DNA of 64,000 nucleotides from Mesorhizobium mediterraneum (GTDB lineage Bacteria; Pseudomonadota; Alphaproteobacteria; Rhizobiales; Rhizobiaceae): positions 186,390 through 250,389 of the forward strand of contig NZ_NPKI01000032.1 of assembly GCF_002284565.1 (NCBI RefSeq), read 5' to 3'. Under the pieces are notes generated by a model. It saw nothing but the letters and a program-made list of their open reading frames with translations, made no database searches and had not been told where the DNA came from. Positions within the stretch are counted from its first letter, which is position 1, and each line of letters opens with the position of its first letter. Positions 53,152-61,472 of this stretch are shown one piece after another. A program made the translations under genes and the position numbers.

Positions 53152-54081
53152 ATGGACAGGACGGTGCGTGGCACGATCGAAATGACGGCCGCAATGACGA
53201 TCCTGGGCACGATCGGATGGTTCGTCGTCATGTCGGGCCAGCCCATCATGGACGTCGTCTTCTGGCGCTGTGCCTTCGGCGCGATAACGCTGCTGATCAT
53301 CTGCGCTGCCTTGGGGCTGCTGCGCGGCAGGCTGTCACTGCGCATCGTGGCGATCGCGGCTCTGGGGGGTGCTGCCATCGTCGTCAACTGGCTGCTCCTG
53401 TTCAGCTCGTTTTCCCGCGCCTCGATCTCGATCGCCACGGCTGTCTACAACACGCAGCCCTTCATGCTGGTCGGCTTTGGCGCGCTCTTCTTCTCAGAGC
53501 GGCTGACCATGACAAAGCTGGCCTGGCTTGGCATCGCCTTTGCCGGCATGCTGCTGATCGTGCAAGGCTCGCCTGATGCCGGCTCCGATGCAGGCCCCAA
53601 TACAGGTAATGTCGGCACGGATTATTTTACCGGTATCGCGATGGCGCTGGGTGCGGCTTTCTTCTGGGCCGTCGCCGCCATCGTCACCAAGAAGCTCAAA
53701 GGCACGCCACCGCACCTGATCGCCCTGATCCAGGTCTGCGTCGGCGTCGTCATGCTGGCACCCTTCGCCAATTTTTCCCAACTTCCCGCCGATGCGTGGA
53801 GCTGGAGCATGCTGGCGACGCTTGGCGTCGTCCATACCGGTCTGATGTACATCCTGATGTACGGCGCCATTCAGAAACTGCCGACGCATCTGCAGGGGTC
53901 GCTGTCCTTCATCTACCCCGTGGTCGCGATCCTGGTCGATGTCGTCGCCTTCGGCCACCGGCTGCATCCGGCCCAGATCGTCGGCGCCGCCGCCATCCTG
54001 ATCGCCGCCGCCGGCATGAATCTTGGCTGGACGCTGTGGAAATCGAAGACCCCAGCCGGGAGCACTCAGGCAATCAAGTGA
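53152..54081 (+). CDS. EamA/DMT family transporter, probably amino acid exporter
   Basis: This 309-residue inner-membrane protein has about ten helices in two EamA repeats (TILGTIGWFVVMSGQPIMDVVFWRC; second repeat from GIAMALGAAFFWAVAAIVTKKL). AGGGG precedes the ATG at 53152. The divergent Lrp-type regulator suggests export of an amino acid or derivative. The substrate is an inference from context only. Confidence 0.88.
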   Translation: MDRTVRGTIEMTAAMTILGTIGWFVVMSGQPIMDVVFWRCAFGAITLLIICAALGLLRGRLSLRIVAIAALGGAAIVVNWLLLFSSFSRASISIATAVYNTQPFMLVGFGALFFSERLTMTKLAWLGIAFAGMLLIVQGSPDAGSDAGPNTGNVGTDYFTGIAMALGAAFFWAVAAIVTKKLKGTPPHLIALIQVCVGVVMLAPFANFSQLPADAWSWSMLATLGVVHTGLMYILMYGAIQKLPTHLQGSLSFIYPVVAILVDVVAFGHRLHPAQIVGAAAILIAAAGMNLGWTLWKSKTPAGSTQAIK

Positions 54082-54215
54082 GGCAAGAACGTCGCCGGAC
54101 GACAATCCTGCGCCAATGATCCTGCCCCGCCCGCCTGTTCAAGGCCGGCACTTTGCTCTATGCCGCAATGCAACCATCTTCGCCCGGCATAGGCGAAAAC
54201 CGGGATCGAAAACCA

Positions 54216-54863
54216 ATGAACGACGCAACGCCTCCAAATCGCTGCCGCATCGTGCTGATCACGCCGCCGGGCGTGTCGGCTGAGCGCATCGTTGCGGCGT
54301 TCGAGGGCGGCGACGTCGCCTCGCTTATCCTGCCCGAGAACGGCATGGACGAGGCCTCCTTCCAGGCCTTCGCGGAACAGATAGTGCCGGCGGCGCAAGC
54401 GGCAGGCGTTGCCGTCGTCATTGCCGGCGACACCCGCATCGCCGGCCGCGTTCAGGCCGACGGCATCCATATCGAGGTCGGCAAGGCCGAACTCGCCGAG
54501 ACGATCGAACGTTTTCAGGAAAAAATGATGGTCGGCACCGGCGGCGCCAAGACCCGCGACGATGCGCTGGAACTCGGTGAGCTCAGGCCCGACTACATCT
54601 TCTTCGGCCGTTTCGGCTACGACAACAAGCCGGAGCCGCACCCACGCAACCTGTCGCTGGGGCAATGGTGGGCAGATGTGATCCAGATTCCTTGTATCGT
54701 CATGGCCGGGTCCGACATCGCCTCGGTGGAAGCGGTGGCTGCCACCGGCGCCGAATTCGTGGCGCTGTCCAGCGCCATCTTTGCCGAAGGCGTCGATCCA
54801 AAGATGGCAGTCGCCAGCGCCAATACGCTGCTCGACGAGGCCGCGCCGCGTTTCGAGGACTGA
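54216..54863 (+). CDS. thiamine phosphate synthase-like (ThiE/TenI fold) protein
   Basis: This 215-residue TIM-barrel protein resembles ThiE: CRIVLITPPG start, GADGIHIE-like QADGIHIEVG, VGTGGAKTRDDALELGELRPDYIFFG and IPCIVMAGSDIASVEAVAATGAEFVALSSAIF. The characteristic ThiE S/T-H and pyrophosphate loop motifs are partly altered, so it may have lost or changed catalytic activity. It is not in the thiamine gene region but is followed by a Sel1-repeat gene one base after its stop. The start at 54216 is chosen because homology starts soon after. Confidence 0.8.
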   Translation: MNDATPPNRCRIVLITPPGVSAERIVAAFEGGDVASLILPENGMDEASFQAFAEQIVPAAQAAGVAVVIAGDTRIAGRVQADGIHIEVGKAELAETIERFQEKMMVGTGGAKTRDDALELGELRPDYIFFGRFGYDNKPEPHPRNLSLGQWWADVIQIPCIVMAGSDIASVEAVAATGAEFVALSSAIFAEGVDPKMAVASANTLLDEAAPRFED

Positions 54864-54864
54864 C

Positions 54865-55896
54865 GTGCCCACGCGGACAATCCTTTTCGGTGCTTTGCTT
54901 GTGGCGCTCGCGGTGCAGACCGCCATGGCGGAAACCGTCCCATTGCCGCAAGCCAAACCCAACGTCGGTGCAAAGACGGACAAGCCGATCGCCACGCCGC
55001 TGCCGCAGCCTGCCACCACGGCCCCGCTGCCGTCGGCCGACGCCATCAATCCGGATCGCTTTGGTGCAAAGCCGTCGGATTCTGCCTATGGCGCCTTCCA
55101 GCGCGGCCTTTACAAGACGGCCTACAACCTCGCCTTGGCCCGCGCCCAGAACGGCGATCCGGCGGCGCAGACGCTAGTCGCCGAGATATTGTCGCGCGGT
55201 CTTGGCATGCCGGTCAACGCGGCGGAGGCGGCAAAGTGGTACGCGCTTGCCGCCGAGCAGGGCGTACCGGACTCGCAGTTCCAGTATGCGCTGATGCTGC
55301 TCGACGGCCGCTACGTCAAGAAGGACGAAAAGGGGGCCTACGCGCTGATGCAGGCCGCCGCCGAGGCCGGAAATCGTCTGGCGCAGTTCAATTTCGCGCA
55401 GCTGCTGGTCCAGCAGGATCCCGGCGATGCCGGCATCGCAAAGGCCGTGTCCTACTATCAGCGCGCCGCCGCTACCGGCCTTGCCGACGCGCAGTATGCG
55501 ATGGCGCAGGTCTATGCCAATGGCGTCGGCGGCAAGCCGCGCGACGATGTCCAGGCGCGAGGCCTGCTGGCACAGGCAGCACGGCAGAACTACGATACGG
55601 CACAGATCGATCTCGCCGCCTGGATGATCGAAGGACGTGGTGGCGCCCGCGACCTGAAGTCCGGCTTCGGCTGGATGAAGCAGGCCGCCGAAGGCGGCAA
55701 TGTCGCCGCCCAGAACCGCCTCGCCAAGCTTTACATGGGCGGCATCGGCACCGATCCGGATCCGATCCTTGCCGGCGCCTGGTACGTCGTCGCCCGCCGT
55801 GCCGGGCTCATCGACCCGCAGATGGACGATTTTCTGCAGGGCCTGACCGACGACCAGACGAAGCAGGCACTGCAGAAGGCCAACCGCCTGCCGTAG
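54865..55896 (+). CDS. secreted Sel1-repeat (SLR) protein
   Basis: This 343-residue protein has a GTG start with GAGGA in the preceding gene's end. The signal peptide has a hydrophobic core ILFGALLVALAVQTAMA. A Pro/Ala-rich linker precedes five to six Sel1-like repeats of ~36 residues (GMPVNAAEAAKWYALAAEQG, DEKGAYALMQAAAEAGN, AKAVSYYQRAAATG, GFGWMKQAAEGGN). Such helical solenoids mediate protein interactions in the envelope. It is very tightly linked to the ThiE-like gene. Confidence 0.88.
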   Translation: MPTRTILFGALLVALAVQTAMAETVPLPQAKPNVGAKTDKPIATPLPQPATTAPLPSADAINPDRFGAKPSDSAYGAFQRGLYKTAYNLALARAQNGDPAAQTLVAEILSRGLGMPVNAAEAAKWYALAAEQGVPDSQFQYALMLLDGRYVKKDEKGAYALMQAAAEAGNRLAQFNFAQLLVQQDPGDAGIAKAVSYYQRAAATGLADAQYAMAQVYANGVGGKPRDDVQARGLLAQAARQNYDTAQIDLAAWMIEGRGGARDLKSGFGWMKQAAEGGNVAAQNRLAKLYMGGIGTDPDPILAGAWYVVARRAGLIDPQMDDFLQGLTDDQTKQALQKANRLP

Positions 55897-56009
55897 AGCG
55901 CCACGGGATGGCTGTGCGCCCGCCACTCCCTTGCCTCTCCCGGAGATTTGTGGTCTTGGAGGCACCAAATCGCTTTCATTGCGAAAATCTCATCCCGGAT
56001 CACATCCTC

Positions 56010-56576
56010 ATGGCCAAGATCAATGGCAACGAAATCCGTCCCGGCAACGTCATCGAGCATGATGGCGGCCTTTGGGTGGCGGTCAGGACCAATCACGTCA
56101 AGCCCGGCAAGGGCGGCGCCTATAACCAGGTCGAGCTGAAGAACCTGATCAACGGCACCAAGCTCAACGAGCGTTTCCGCTCCGCCGAAACCGTCGAACA
56201 GATCCGGCTGGAGATGAAGGACTTTTCCTTCCTCTACGAGCAGGGCGAAGCGCTGGTATTCATGGATACCGAAAGCTACGAGCAGCTTGAATTGCAGAAG
56301 GACTTTGTCGGCGACCGCGCCGCCTTCCTGCAGGACGGCATGATGGTGACGGTCCAGCTCTATGACGAAAGGCCGATCGGCATTTCGCTGCCCGACCAGG
56401 TAACGCTGACCATCACCGAGGCCGATCCGGTGGTGAAGGGCCAGACCGCGGCCTCGTCTTACAAGCCGGCGATACTTGAGAACGGCATCCGCGTGCTGGT
56501 GCCGCCCTTCATCGGTTCGGGCGAGCGCATCATCGTCGACACCAACGAAATCACTTACGTGCGCCGCGCCGACTAA
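56010..56576 (+). CDS. efp: translation elongation factor P
   Basis: This 188-residue EF-P has a KOW-like N domain (MAKINGNEIRPGNVIEHDG) and the modifiable loop KPGKGGA with Lys34, the site beta-lysylated by EpmA in bacteria with that system. Two OB domains follow (SYEQLELQ, VQLYDERPIGISLP). It rescues ribosomes stalled at polyproline, relevant here because TolA, the 553-residue membrane protein and several outer-membrane proteins in this window carry Pro-rich tracts. Confidence 0.98.
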   Translation: MAKINGNEIRPGNVIEHDGGLWVAVRTNHVKPGKGGAYNQVELKNLINGTKLNERFRSAETVEQIRLEMKDFSFLYEQGEALVFMDTESYEQLELQKDFVGDRAAFLQDGMMVTVQLYDERPIGISLPDQVTLTITEADPVVKGQTAASSYKPAILENGIRVLVPPFIGSGERIIVDTNEITYVRRAD

Positions 56577-56585
56577 GGCGCCGGC

Positions 56586-56615
56586 AGCAGGAAGAAGCGC
56601 AGCAGGAAGAAGCAC
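56586..56615 (+). repeat. 15-bp tandem duplication carrying the Shine-Dalgarno of suhB
   Basis: AGCAGGAAGAAGCGC (56586-56600) is directly followed by AGCAGGAAGAAGCAC (56601-56615), one mismatch. Each unit holds an AGGAAG ribosome-binding sequence; the ATG begins two bases after the second unit, so the functional site is in unit 2. Confidence 0.85.
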
Positions 56616-56616
56616 A

Positions 56617-57417
56617 ATGGCGCGTTCCGCGATCCTCAATGTCATGGTCCAGGCCGCCATGAAGGCCGGCCGCTCGCTGTCGCGCGATTTCGGCGAAGTG
56701 CAGAACCTGCAAGTCTCGATGAAGGGCCCGGGCGACTATGTCAGCCAGGCCGACCGCAAGGCCGAGGACATCCTCTTCACCGAGTTGTCGAAGGCGCGGC
56801 CGGGCTATGCCTTCCTGATGGAGGAGCGCGGCCTGATCGAAGGCGACGACGGCCAGCACCGCTGGATCGTCGACCCGCTCGACGGCACCACCAATTTCCT
56901 GCACGGCATTCCGATGTTCGCTATCTCGATCGCGCTGGAGCGCCAGGGCCAGATCGTTGCCGGTGTCGTCTACAATCCGGCGATGGACGAGCTCTACACC
57001 GCCGAGCGCGGCGGCGGCGCCTTCATGAATGATCGCCGCCTGCGGGTCGCCGGCCGCACCAAGTTGATCGATACTGTGATCGGCTGCGGCGTGCCACATC
57101 TCGGCCGCGGCCAGCACGGCAATTTCCTGGTCGAGCTGCGCAACGTGATGGCCGAAGTCTCGGGCGTGCGCCGCCTCGGCTCCGCCTCGCTCGATCTCGC
57201 CTACGTCGCGGCCGGCCGCATGGACGGGTTCTGGGAAACCGGCCTGTCGGCCTGGGACGTTGCCGCCGGCATCCTGCTGATCCGCGAGGCGGGCGGCTTC
57301 ATCTCCGACTTCGCCGGCGGGCAGAACATGCTGGATGGCGGCTCGGTCGTCGCCGGCAACGAGATCATTCAGCGGGCGCTGTTGAAGACCGTCCGGAAGC
57401 CGGTGGCGCCGCGCTAG
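56617..57417 (+). CDS. suhB: inositol monophosphatase family protein (SuhB-like)
   Basis: The 266-residue protein has the Mg-dependent phosphatase motifs EERG (metal 1), WIVDPLDGTTNFLHG (metal 2) and WDVAAGILLIREAGG (motif B), and RRLGSASLDLAYVAAG. SuhB proteins dephosphorylate inositol-1-phosphate, and in enterobacteria also join Nus-factor rRNA antitermination complexes. It follows efp by 40 bp with a tandemly duplicated Shine-Dalgarno between them. The symbol follows family usage; alternative substrates are possible. Confidence 0.92.
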   Translation: MARSAILNVMVQAAMKAGRSLSRDFGEVQNLQVSMKGPGDYVSQADRKAEDILFTELSKARPGYAFLMEERGLIEGDDGQHRWIVDPLDGTTNFLHGIPMFAISIALERQGQIVAGVVYNPAMDELYTAERGGGAFMNDRRLRVAGRTKLIDTVIGCGVPHLGRGQHGNFLVELRNVMAEVSGVRRLGSASLDLAYVAAGRMDGFWETGLSAWDVAAGILLIREAGGFISDFAGGQNMLDGGSVVAGNEIIQRALLKTVRKPVAPR

Positions 57418-57562
57418 ATCAAAAAGATAGAGCCCATCCCGATTCTATCGGATCGGGCTCTAGCGGACTTGGCGCGCTGAACCGCCGCAGTCGCAAAACC
57501 GCAACCAAAGCTTGAAATACTATCCTGCATCCGCCCAGATAAGAGGTGATGCAGGATTGTTC

Positions 57563-58255
57563 ATGACGGACATCGGGCCAGAATCCCAGATCGAAATCCC
57601 CTTTATGGGACGCTGGCACTATTCGCGCGCCGAAATGATCGCCGACGGCATTGTCCATGCGGTCGGCATCGTGCTGGCCATTGCCGCCGGCTCGGCGCTG
57701 CTGGCGCTGGCCGCCTTCCATACCGGTCCGGGCGAATACATTGCCGCCGCTTTCTACGTGGTTTCGCTGCTCACCGTGCTGTCGGTGTCGATGGCTTACA
57801 ATCTGTGGCCGGTGTCGTCGCCAGCCAAGTGGATATTGCGGCGCTTCGACCATGCCGCGATCTACCTGCTGATCGCCACGACCTATACGCCCTTCCTCGC
57901 GCAGCTCGACGGCTCGCCGCTGACCATCTCGATGATCGTCCTGGTCTGGGCTGCTGCAGCGATCGGCATCGCCATCAAAGTGCTTCTTCCCGGCCGCTTC
58001 GACCGGCTGGCGATCGTCTTCTATCTCGCCATCGGCTGGAGCGGCATCGTTCTTGTCGAGCCGCTCGTCCAGACATTGCCGACGACATCGATCGCGCTGA
58101 TCGTTGCCGGCGGGATCGTCTATTCCTGCGGCGTCATCTTCTTCGCCTGGAAGGGCCTGCGCTTCCACACTGCGCTGTGGCACGGCTTTGTCGTCACCGG
58201 CGCCGGCCTGCATCTGGCAGCCATGGTCGACTGCCTGGTCATCAATCGACTCTAA
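57563..58255 (+). CDS. hemolysin III family (PAQR/YqfA-like) membrane protein
   Basis: This 230-residue protein has seven predicted helices and the PAQR/HlyIII hallmarks: RAEMIADGIVHAVGIVLA at the N-terminus, SMAYNLWP, RRFDHAAIYLLIATTYTPF and the C-terminal LRFHTALWHGFVVTGAGLHLAA, with the three histidines and Ser/Asp of the membrane zinc site. The molecular function in bacteria is unclear; a ceramidase-like hydrolase is one idea. Start chosen at ATG 57563 with AGGA eight bases upstream. Confidence 0.9.
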   Translation: MTDIGPESQIEIPFMGRWHYSRAEMIADGIVHAVGIVLAIAAGSALLALAAFHTGPGEYIAAAFYVVSLLTVLSVSMAYNLWPVSSPAKWILRRFDHAAIYLLIATTYTPFLAQLDGSPLTISMIVLVWAAAAIGIAIKVLLPGRFDRLAIVFYLAIGWSGIVLVEPLVQTLPTTSIALIVAGGIVYSCGVIFFAWKGLRFHTALWHGFVVTGAGLHLAAMVDCLVINRL

Positions 58256-58360
58256 CGCCAATGATCCGGTCGGCAATATTGCCACACGCCATTCAATTTC
58301 GTCATAATTCCGTTTAGAGTCGCGCTCAACGTGATCGGCGGCATCGGAAACGGCACACGG

Positions 58361-59386
58361 ATGACTTTTTTCAAATCTTTCGGCATGGGCAAACGCTCCG
58401 ACGTTCTGATGTACGACCCGCACAAATTGTCGAGCCCGCAGGTCTTTCTCCTGACCATGGTCATCTTCCTGATGATCGTCGCCTTCATCGCCGCCATCCT
58501 GACCCGTCAGATCTCGAGCGCCTTCGTCACCAATCCCGGCCTCAACGGCCTGATCATCGGCGTGCTTGTCGTCGGCATCCTGCTGGCCTTCGTGCAGGTC
58601 GGCCGGCTGTTTCGCGAAGTGCGCTGGGTCAACTCATTTCGGGCCGGCTCCGAAACCACCGAACCGGTGCTGCTGGCGCCGATGAAGGCGATGATCGGCC
58701 GCTCGTCGACGATCGCCTTCTCGACCAGCTCGATGCGCACCATGCTCGATTCGATCGCCACCCGCCTTGACGAGACCCGTGACACCTCGCGCTACCTCGT
58801 CGGGCTGCTGGTGTTCCTTGGCCTGCTCGGCACCTTCTGGGGCCTGCTCAACACGATCGGCTCGATCCGCGAAACCATCGAGTCGCTCGATCCCGGCACC
58901 GGCGATGCCGCCGCCGTGCTCGAATCGCTGAAGCAGGGGCTTTCCGCGCCGCTGGCCGGCATGGGCACCGCCTTCTCGTCCTCGCTGTTCGGCCTGTCCG
59001 GCTCCCTGGTGCTCGGCTTCCTCGACCTGCAGGCTGGCCGCGCCCAGACGCGCTTCTACACCGAGCTCGAAAACTGGCTGTCCTCGGTCACCGACCTGTC
59101 GTCCGACATCGTCGTCGCCGATCCGGCCAAGACCGAATCCTCCGACGAGATCCGCGTCCTGTCTGAAAAACTGCGCAACATGCAGGAGAATGGCGGCGGC
59201 GCCAATCCGCGCGTCGCCACCGCCATGGCCAACCTTGCCGACGGCATTTCGGGCCTGGTCAAGAACATGCGCTCGGAGCAGCAGATCATGCGCGACTGGG
59301 TCGAGGCCCAATCGGACGAGCAGAAGGCGATGCGCACCACGCTGGAGAAGATCGCCGACGCCCTGAAGAAGCCTGGAGTCCATTAG
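58361..59386 (+). CDS. MotA/TolQ/ExbB-like proton channel family protein
   Basis: This protein of about 341 residues has three to four transmembrane helices: two near the N-terminus (VFLLTMVIFLMIVAFIAAIL, GLIIGVLVVGILLAFVQV), one in YLVGLLVFLGLLGTFWGLLNTIG and one in FSSSLFGLSGSLVLGFLDL. A cytoplasmic helical C-terminus follows. GLLGTFWGLLNTI matches the conserved channel motif of the MotA/TolQ/ExbB family. It is coupled (1-bp gap) to an OmpA/MotB-like gene, so the two should form a stator-like complex different from TolQR, Exb and flagellar motors. The exact start is uncertain (GTG 58331 or ATG 58361). Confidence 0.87.
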   Translation: MTFFKSFGMGKRSDVLMYDPHKLSSPQVFLLTMVIFLMIVAFIAAILTRQISSAFVTNPGLNGLIIGVLVVGILLAFVQVGRLFREVRWVNSFRAGSETTEPVLLAPMKAMIGRSSTIAFSTSSMRTMLDSIATRLDETRDTSRYLVGLLVFLGLLGTFWGLLNTIGSIRETIESLDPGTGDAAAVLESLKQGLSAPLAGMGTAFSSSLFGLSGSLVLGFLDLQAGRAQTRFYTELENWLSSVTDLSSDIVVADPAKTESSDEIRVLSEKLRNMQENGGGANPRVATAMANLADGISGLVKNMRSEQQIMRDWVEAQSDEQKAMRTTLEKIADALKKPGVH

Positions 59387-59387
59387 C

Positions 59388-60419
59388 ATGGCTCTCGCCA
59401 GGGGCCGGCGTAACGATCGCCGCATCGATTACTGGCCGGGCTTCGTCGACGCGCTGTCGACGTTGCTGCTGGCGATCATGTTCCTGCTCACGGTCTTCGT
59501 GCTGGCGCAGTTCCTGCTCGGTCGCGAAATCTCCGGCAAGGACACGGTGCTCAACCGCCTCAATTTGCAGATCAACGAACTGACCCAGCTTCTGGCGCTG
59601 GAGCGCTCGACGACGCAGGACAAGGAAGATTCGCTCGCCAATTTGCAGGCGTCGCTGTCGGCGTCGGAGGCGGAAAAGAGCCGGCTCGAGCAATTGCTGG
59701 CGCAAGGTGCGGGTGCCGGCGACGCGGCCAACCAGCGCGCCACGGCACTTTCGGGCGAACTCGACAGCCAGCGCCAGATCAGCCAGCAGGCACTGAGCCA
59801 GGTTGAAATCCTCAACCAGCAGATCGCAGCGCTGCGCAGGCAGATCGGAGCGCTCGAAGAAGCGCTCAACGTGTCCGAAACGCGCGATCGCGAGTCCAAC
59901 ACCAAGATCGCCGATCTCGGCCGCCGCCTGAACGTCGCACTGGCGCAACGTGTGCAGGAACTGAACCGCTACCGGTCCGACTTCTTCGGGCGCTTGCGCG
60001 AAATCCTCGCCGACCGCGAGAACATCCGCATCGTCGGCGACCGCTTCGTCTTCCAGTCGGAAGTGCTTTTCCCAACAGGCTCCGAAGTGATCAACGACGC
60101 CGGCAAGGTCGAGATGAAGAAGCTCGCCGACGCCATTATCGACCTGCAGAAGGAGATCCCGCCGGAGATCAGCTGGGTGCTGCGCGTCGACGGCCACACC
60201 GACGACAAGCCGCTATCGGGCACCGGCCGCTATCGCGACAATTGGGAATTGTCGACTGCGCGCTCGACCTCGGTGGTGAAGTTCCTGATCGAGAACGGCG
60301 TGCCGGCCAACCGGCTGGTTGCTGCCGGCTTCGGCGAATTCCAGCCGCTCGACCCCGCCGACACCGAAGACGCGCGCAACAAGAACCGCCGCATCGAGCT
60401 GAAACTGACCGAGCGTTGA
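59388..60419 (+). CDS. OmpA/MotB-like peptidoglycan-binding stator partner
   Basis: This 343-residue protein has a short basic N-tail, one transmembrane helix (ALSTLLLAIMFLLTVFVLAQF) preceded by the conserved Asp21 in FVDALST, the proton-carrying position in MotB, TolR and ExbD. A long coiled coil (~50-195) with an internal Ala/Gln heptad pattern follows. The C-terminal OmpA domain (VDGHTDDKPL, NWELSTARSTSVVKFL, NRRIELKL) binds peptidoglycan. The coiled coil is longer than the MotB plug region. The partner is the upstream ExbB/MotA-like protein; function in Rhizobiales is not known to me. Confidence 0.88.
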   Translation: MALARGRRNDRRIDYWPGFVDALSTLLLAIMFLLTVFVLAQFLLGREISGKDTVLNRLNLQINELTQLLALERSTTQDKEDSLANLQASLSASEAEKSRLEQLLAQGAGAGDAANQRATALSGELDSQRQISQQALSQVEILNQQIAALRRQIGALEEALNVSETRDRESNTKIADLGRRLNVALAQRVQELNRYRSDFFGRLREILADRENIRIVGDRFVFQSEVLFPTGSEVINDAGKVEMKKLADAIIDLQKEIPPEISWVLRVDGHTDDKPLSGTGRYRDNWELSTARSTSVVKFLIENGVPANRLVAAGFGEFQPLDPADTEDARNKNRRIELKLTER

Positions 60420-60505
60420 TTCAGACCGGGCAGGCTCAGGGCGAACGCGCGGATTTAGCGTGCCAGCGCAGACCGTCAAGGTCTGAAAAGATTACCTTTT
60501 TTTGA

Positions 60506-60534
60506 TTACACTTTGCCGAGAACCGCTCCTAGGT
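60506..60534 (+). promoter_or_regulatory. promoter of the first tandem paralogue
   Basis: TTACAC (60506-60511), 17-bp spacer and CTAGGT (60529-60534). The hexamers and spacing are conserved in the second copy (61317-61345), which supports their role. The predicted leader is ~120 nt. Confidence 0.5.
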
Positions 60535-60659
60535 TGTACCAAGGGGCCGAGAACCGCCGGCGGTGGAACCGCCCATCGCGACGCGACGGAACCGGACGGC
60601 CCACGGCCGGAAGGTGAGCGTCCCAACCGCCGCCTTCCCCAGTAAAAGGAGACGCAACC

Positions 60660-61074
60660 ATGCGCTCTTTCACTCCCAAAACCCTCAGGCCCAAAAGCCT
60701 CAGGACTGCAACGCTTGCCGCACTTCTCGTCGCCGTTCCGTTTGCTGGCGCCTACGCCGGCCCGCGTGAGACAGCTTTGATCAATCAGATCCAGAGCGTG
60801 GATACGGGTATCCGGGCCCGCCATGCAGGCGAACCAGCTCGAGCCGGGCGAGGCGCGTGACTTGCGCACGCAGATCACCCAACTTGATCGGGCCGCCCAG
60901 AGGGCGGCGCGAGATGGAACGATACCGGTCACGCAATATCAGCAGTTGCTGGCGCAGCTCGATGATGTGAGCCAAAAGCTGCGGGCTGCCACCGGCAGCG
61001 CCTTCCTTATCGGCAACGGCGCCGATGGCGGATATTATCCAAACGGCTACGGCCAAAATTATCCAAGGGGCTGA
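60660..61074 (+). pseudogene. secreted small protein, copy 1, interrupted by a frameshift
   Basis: Residues 1-53 in frame one (signal peptide LAALLVAVPFAGAYAGP, then RETALINQIQSVDTGIRA) align with the intact paralogue at 61473. The continuation (QANQLEPGEARDLRTQITQLDRAAQ..., to 61074) lies in another frame, entered near 60815-60823. Deleting one base in GGGCCCGCC would restore a ~137-residue protein aligned to the paralogue. It is either a true frameshift mutation or a base error in the assembly. The ATG has AAAAGGAGA 5' of it. The C-terminus ends NGADGGYYPNGYGQNYPRG. Confidence 0.65.
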
Positions 61075-61141
61075 AATCATCCATTACAGCGCCGCAGTTG
61101 ATCTTGCGCATGATCCTTTGATTTTGCGCATGATCCCTTCC

Positions 61142-61175
61142 GCAACGAAGGCCCGCTGATGCGGGCCTTCGTTGC
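61142..61175 (+). terminator. strong hairpin after the first paralogue
   Basis: GCAACGAAGGCCCGC (61142-61156), TGAT loop and GCGGGCCTTCGTTGC (61161-61175) form a perfect 15-bp stem but the U-tract is weak (TTGTC). Two TTGCGCATGATCC direct repeats (61104, 61124), fragments of the RIME family, precede it. No gene is seen between 61075 and 61472. Confidence 0.65.
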
Positions 61176-61316
61176 TTGTCGGCAGGCTTTTATCTCGCAT
61201 GCTGTGGGGAATGCGGGACACCAGACATCGGTCCGGGGGGCGATTTGTGGCGGAGCGGCGCCAGCTAGGGCGCCGGTTCGTGGTCAACAAGGCCTGAAAA
61301 GATTATCTTTTTTTAA

Positions 61317-61345
61317 TTACACTTTGCTGCGGCCCGCTCCTAGCT
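61317..61345 (+). promoter_or_regulatory. promoter of the second tandem paralogue
   Basis: TTACAC (61317-61322), 17-bp spacer and CTAGCT (61340-61345), matching the layout of copy 1 at 60506-60534. The upstream run GATTAtCTTTTTTT is also conserved. Confidence 0.5.
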
Positions 61346-61472
61346 TCCGTTGCAAGGCCGAGAACCGCCGGCGATGCCCTCCCTCATCGCGACGCGACGG
61401 AACCGGACGGCCCGCGACTGGAAGGCGGAGCGGCCCAAGCCGCCGTCTTCCCCGATAAAAGGAGACGCCGCC

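Noticed and set aside
57423..57465. Hairpin AGAGCCC...GGGCTCT after suhB as terminator or riboswitch
   Set aside because: The stem is interrupted and no U-run follows on the + strand; it looks like another short palindromic repeat.
58361..60419. Zorya-type anti-phage system (ZorAB)
   Set aside because: The pair resembles ZorA/ZorB in architecture, but no ZorC/ZorD/ZorE-like gene follows and the neighbourhood is chromosomal housekeeping.
60809..60823. Programmed frameshift site in the first paralogue
   Set aside because: There is no slippery heptamer with a downstream structure, and the intact second copy has no such shift, so decay or sequence error is simpler.
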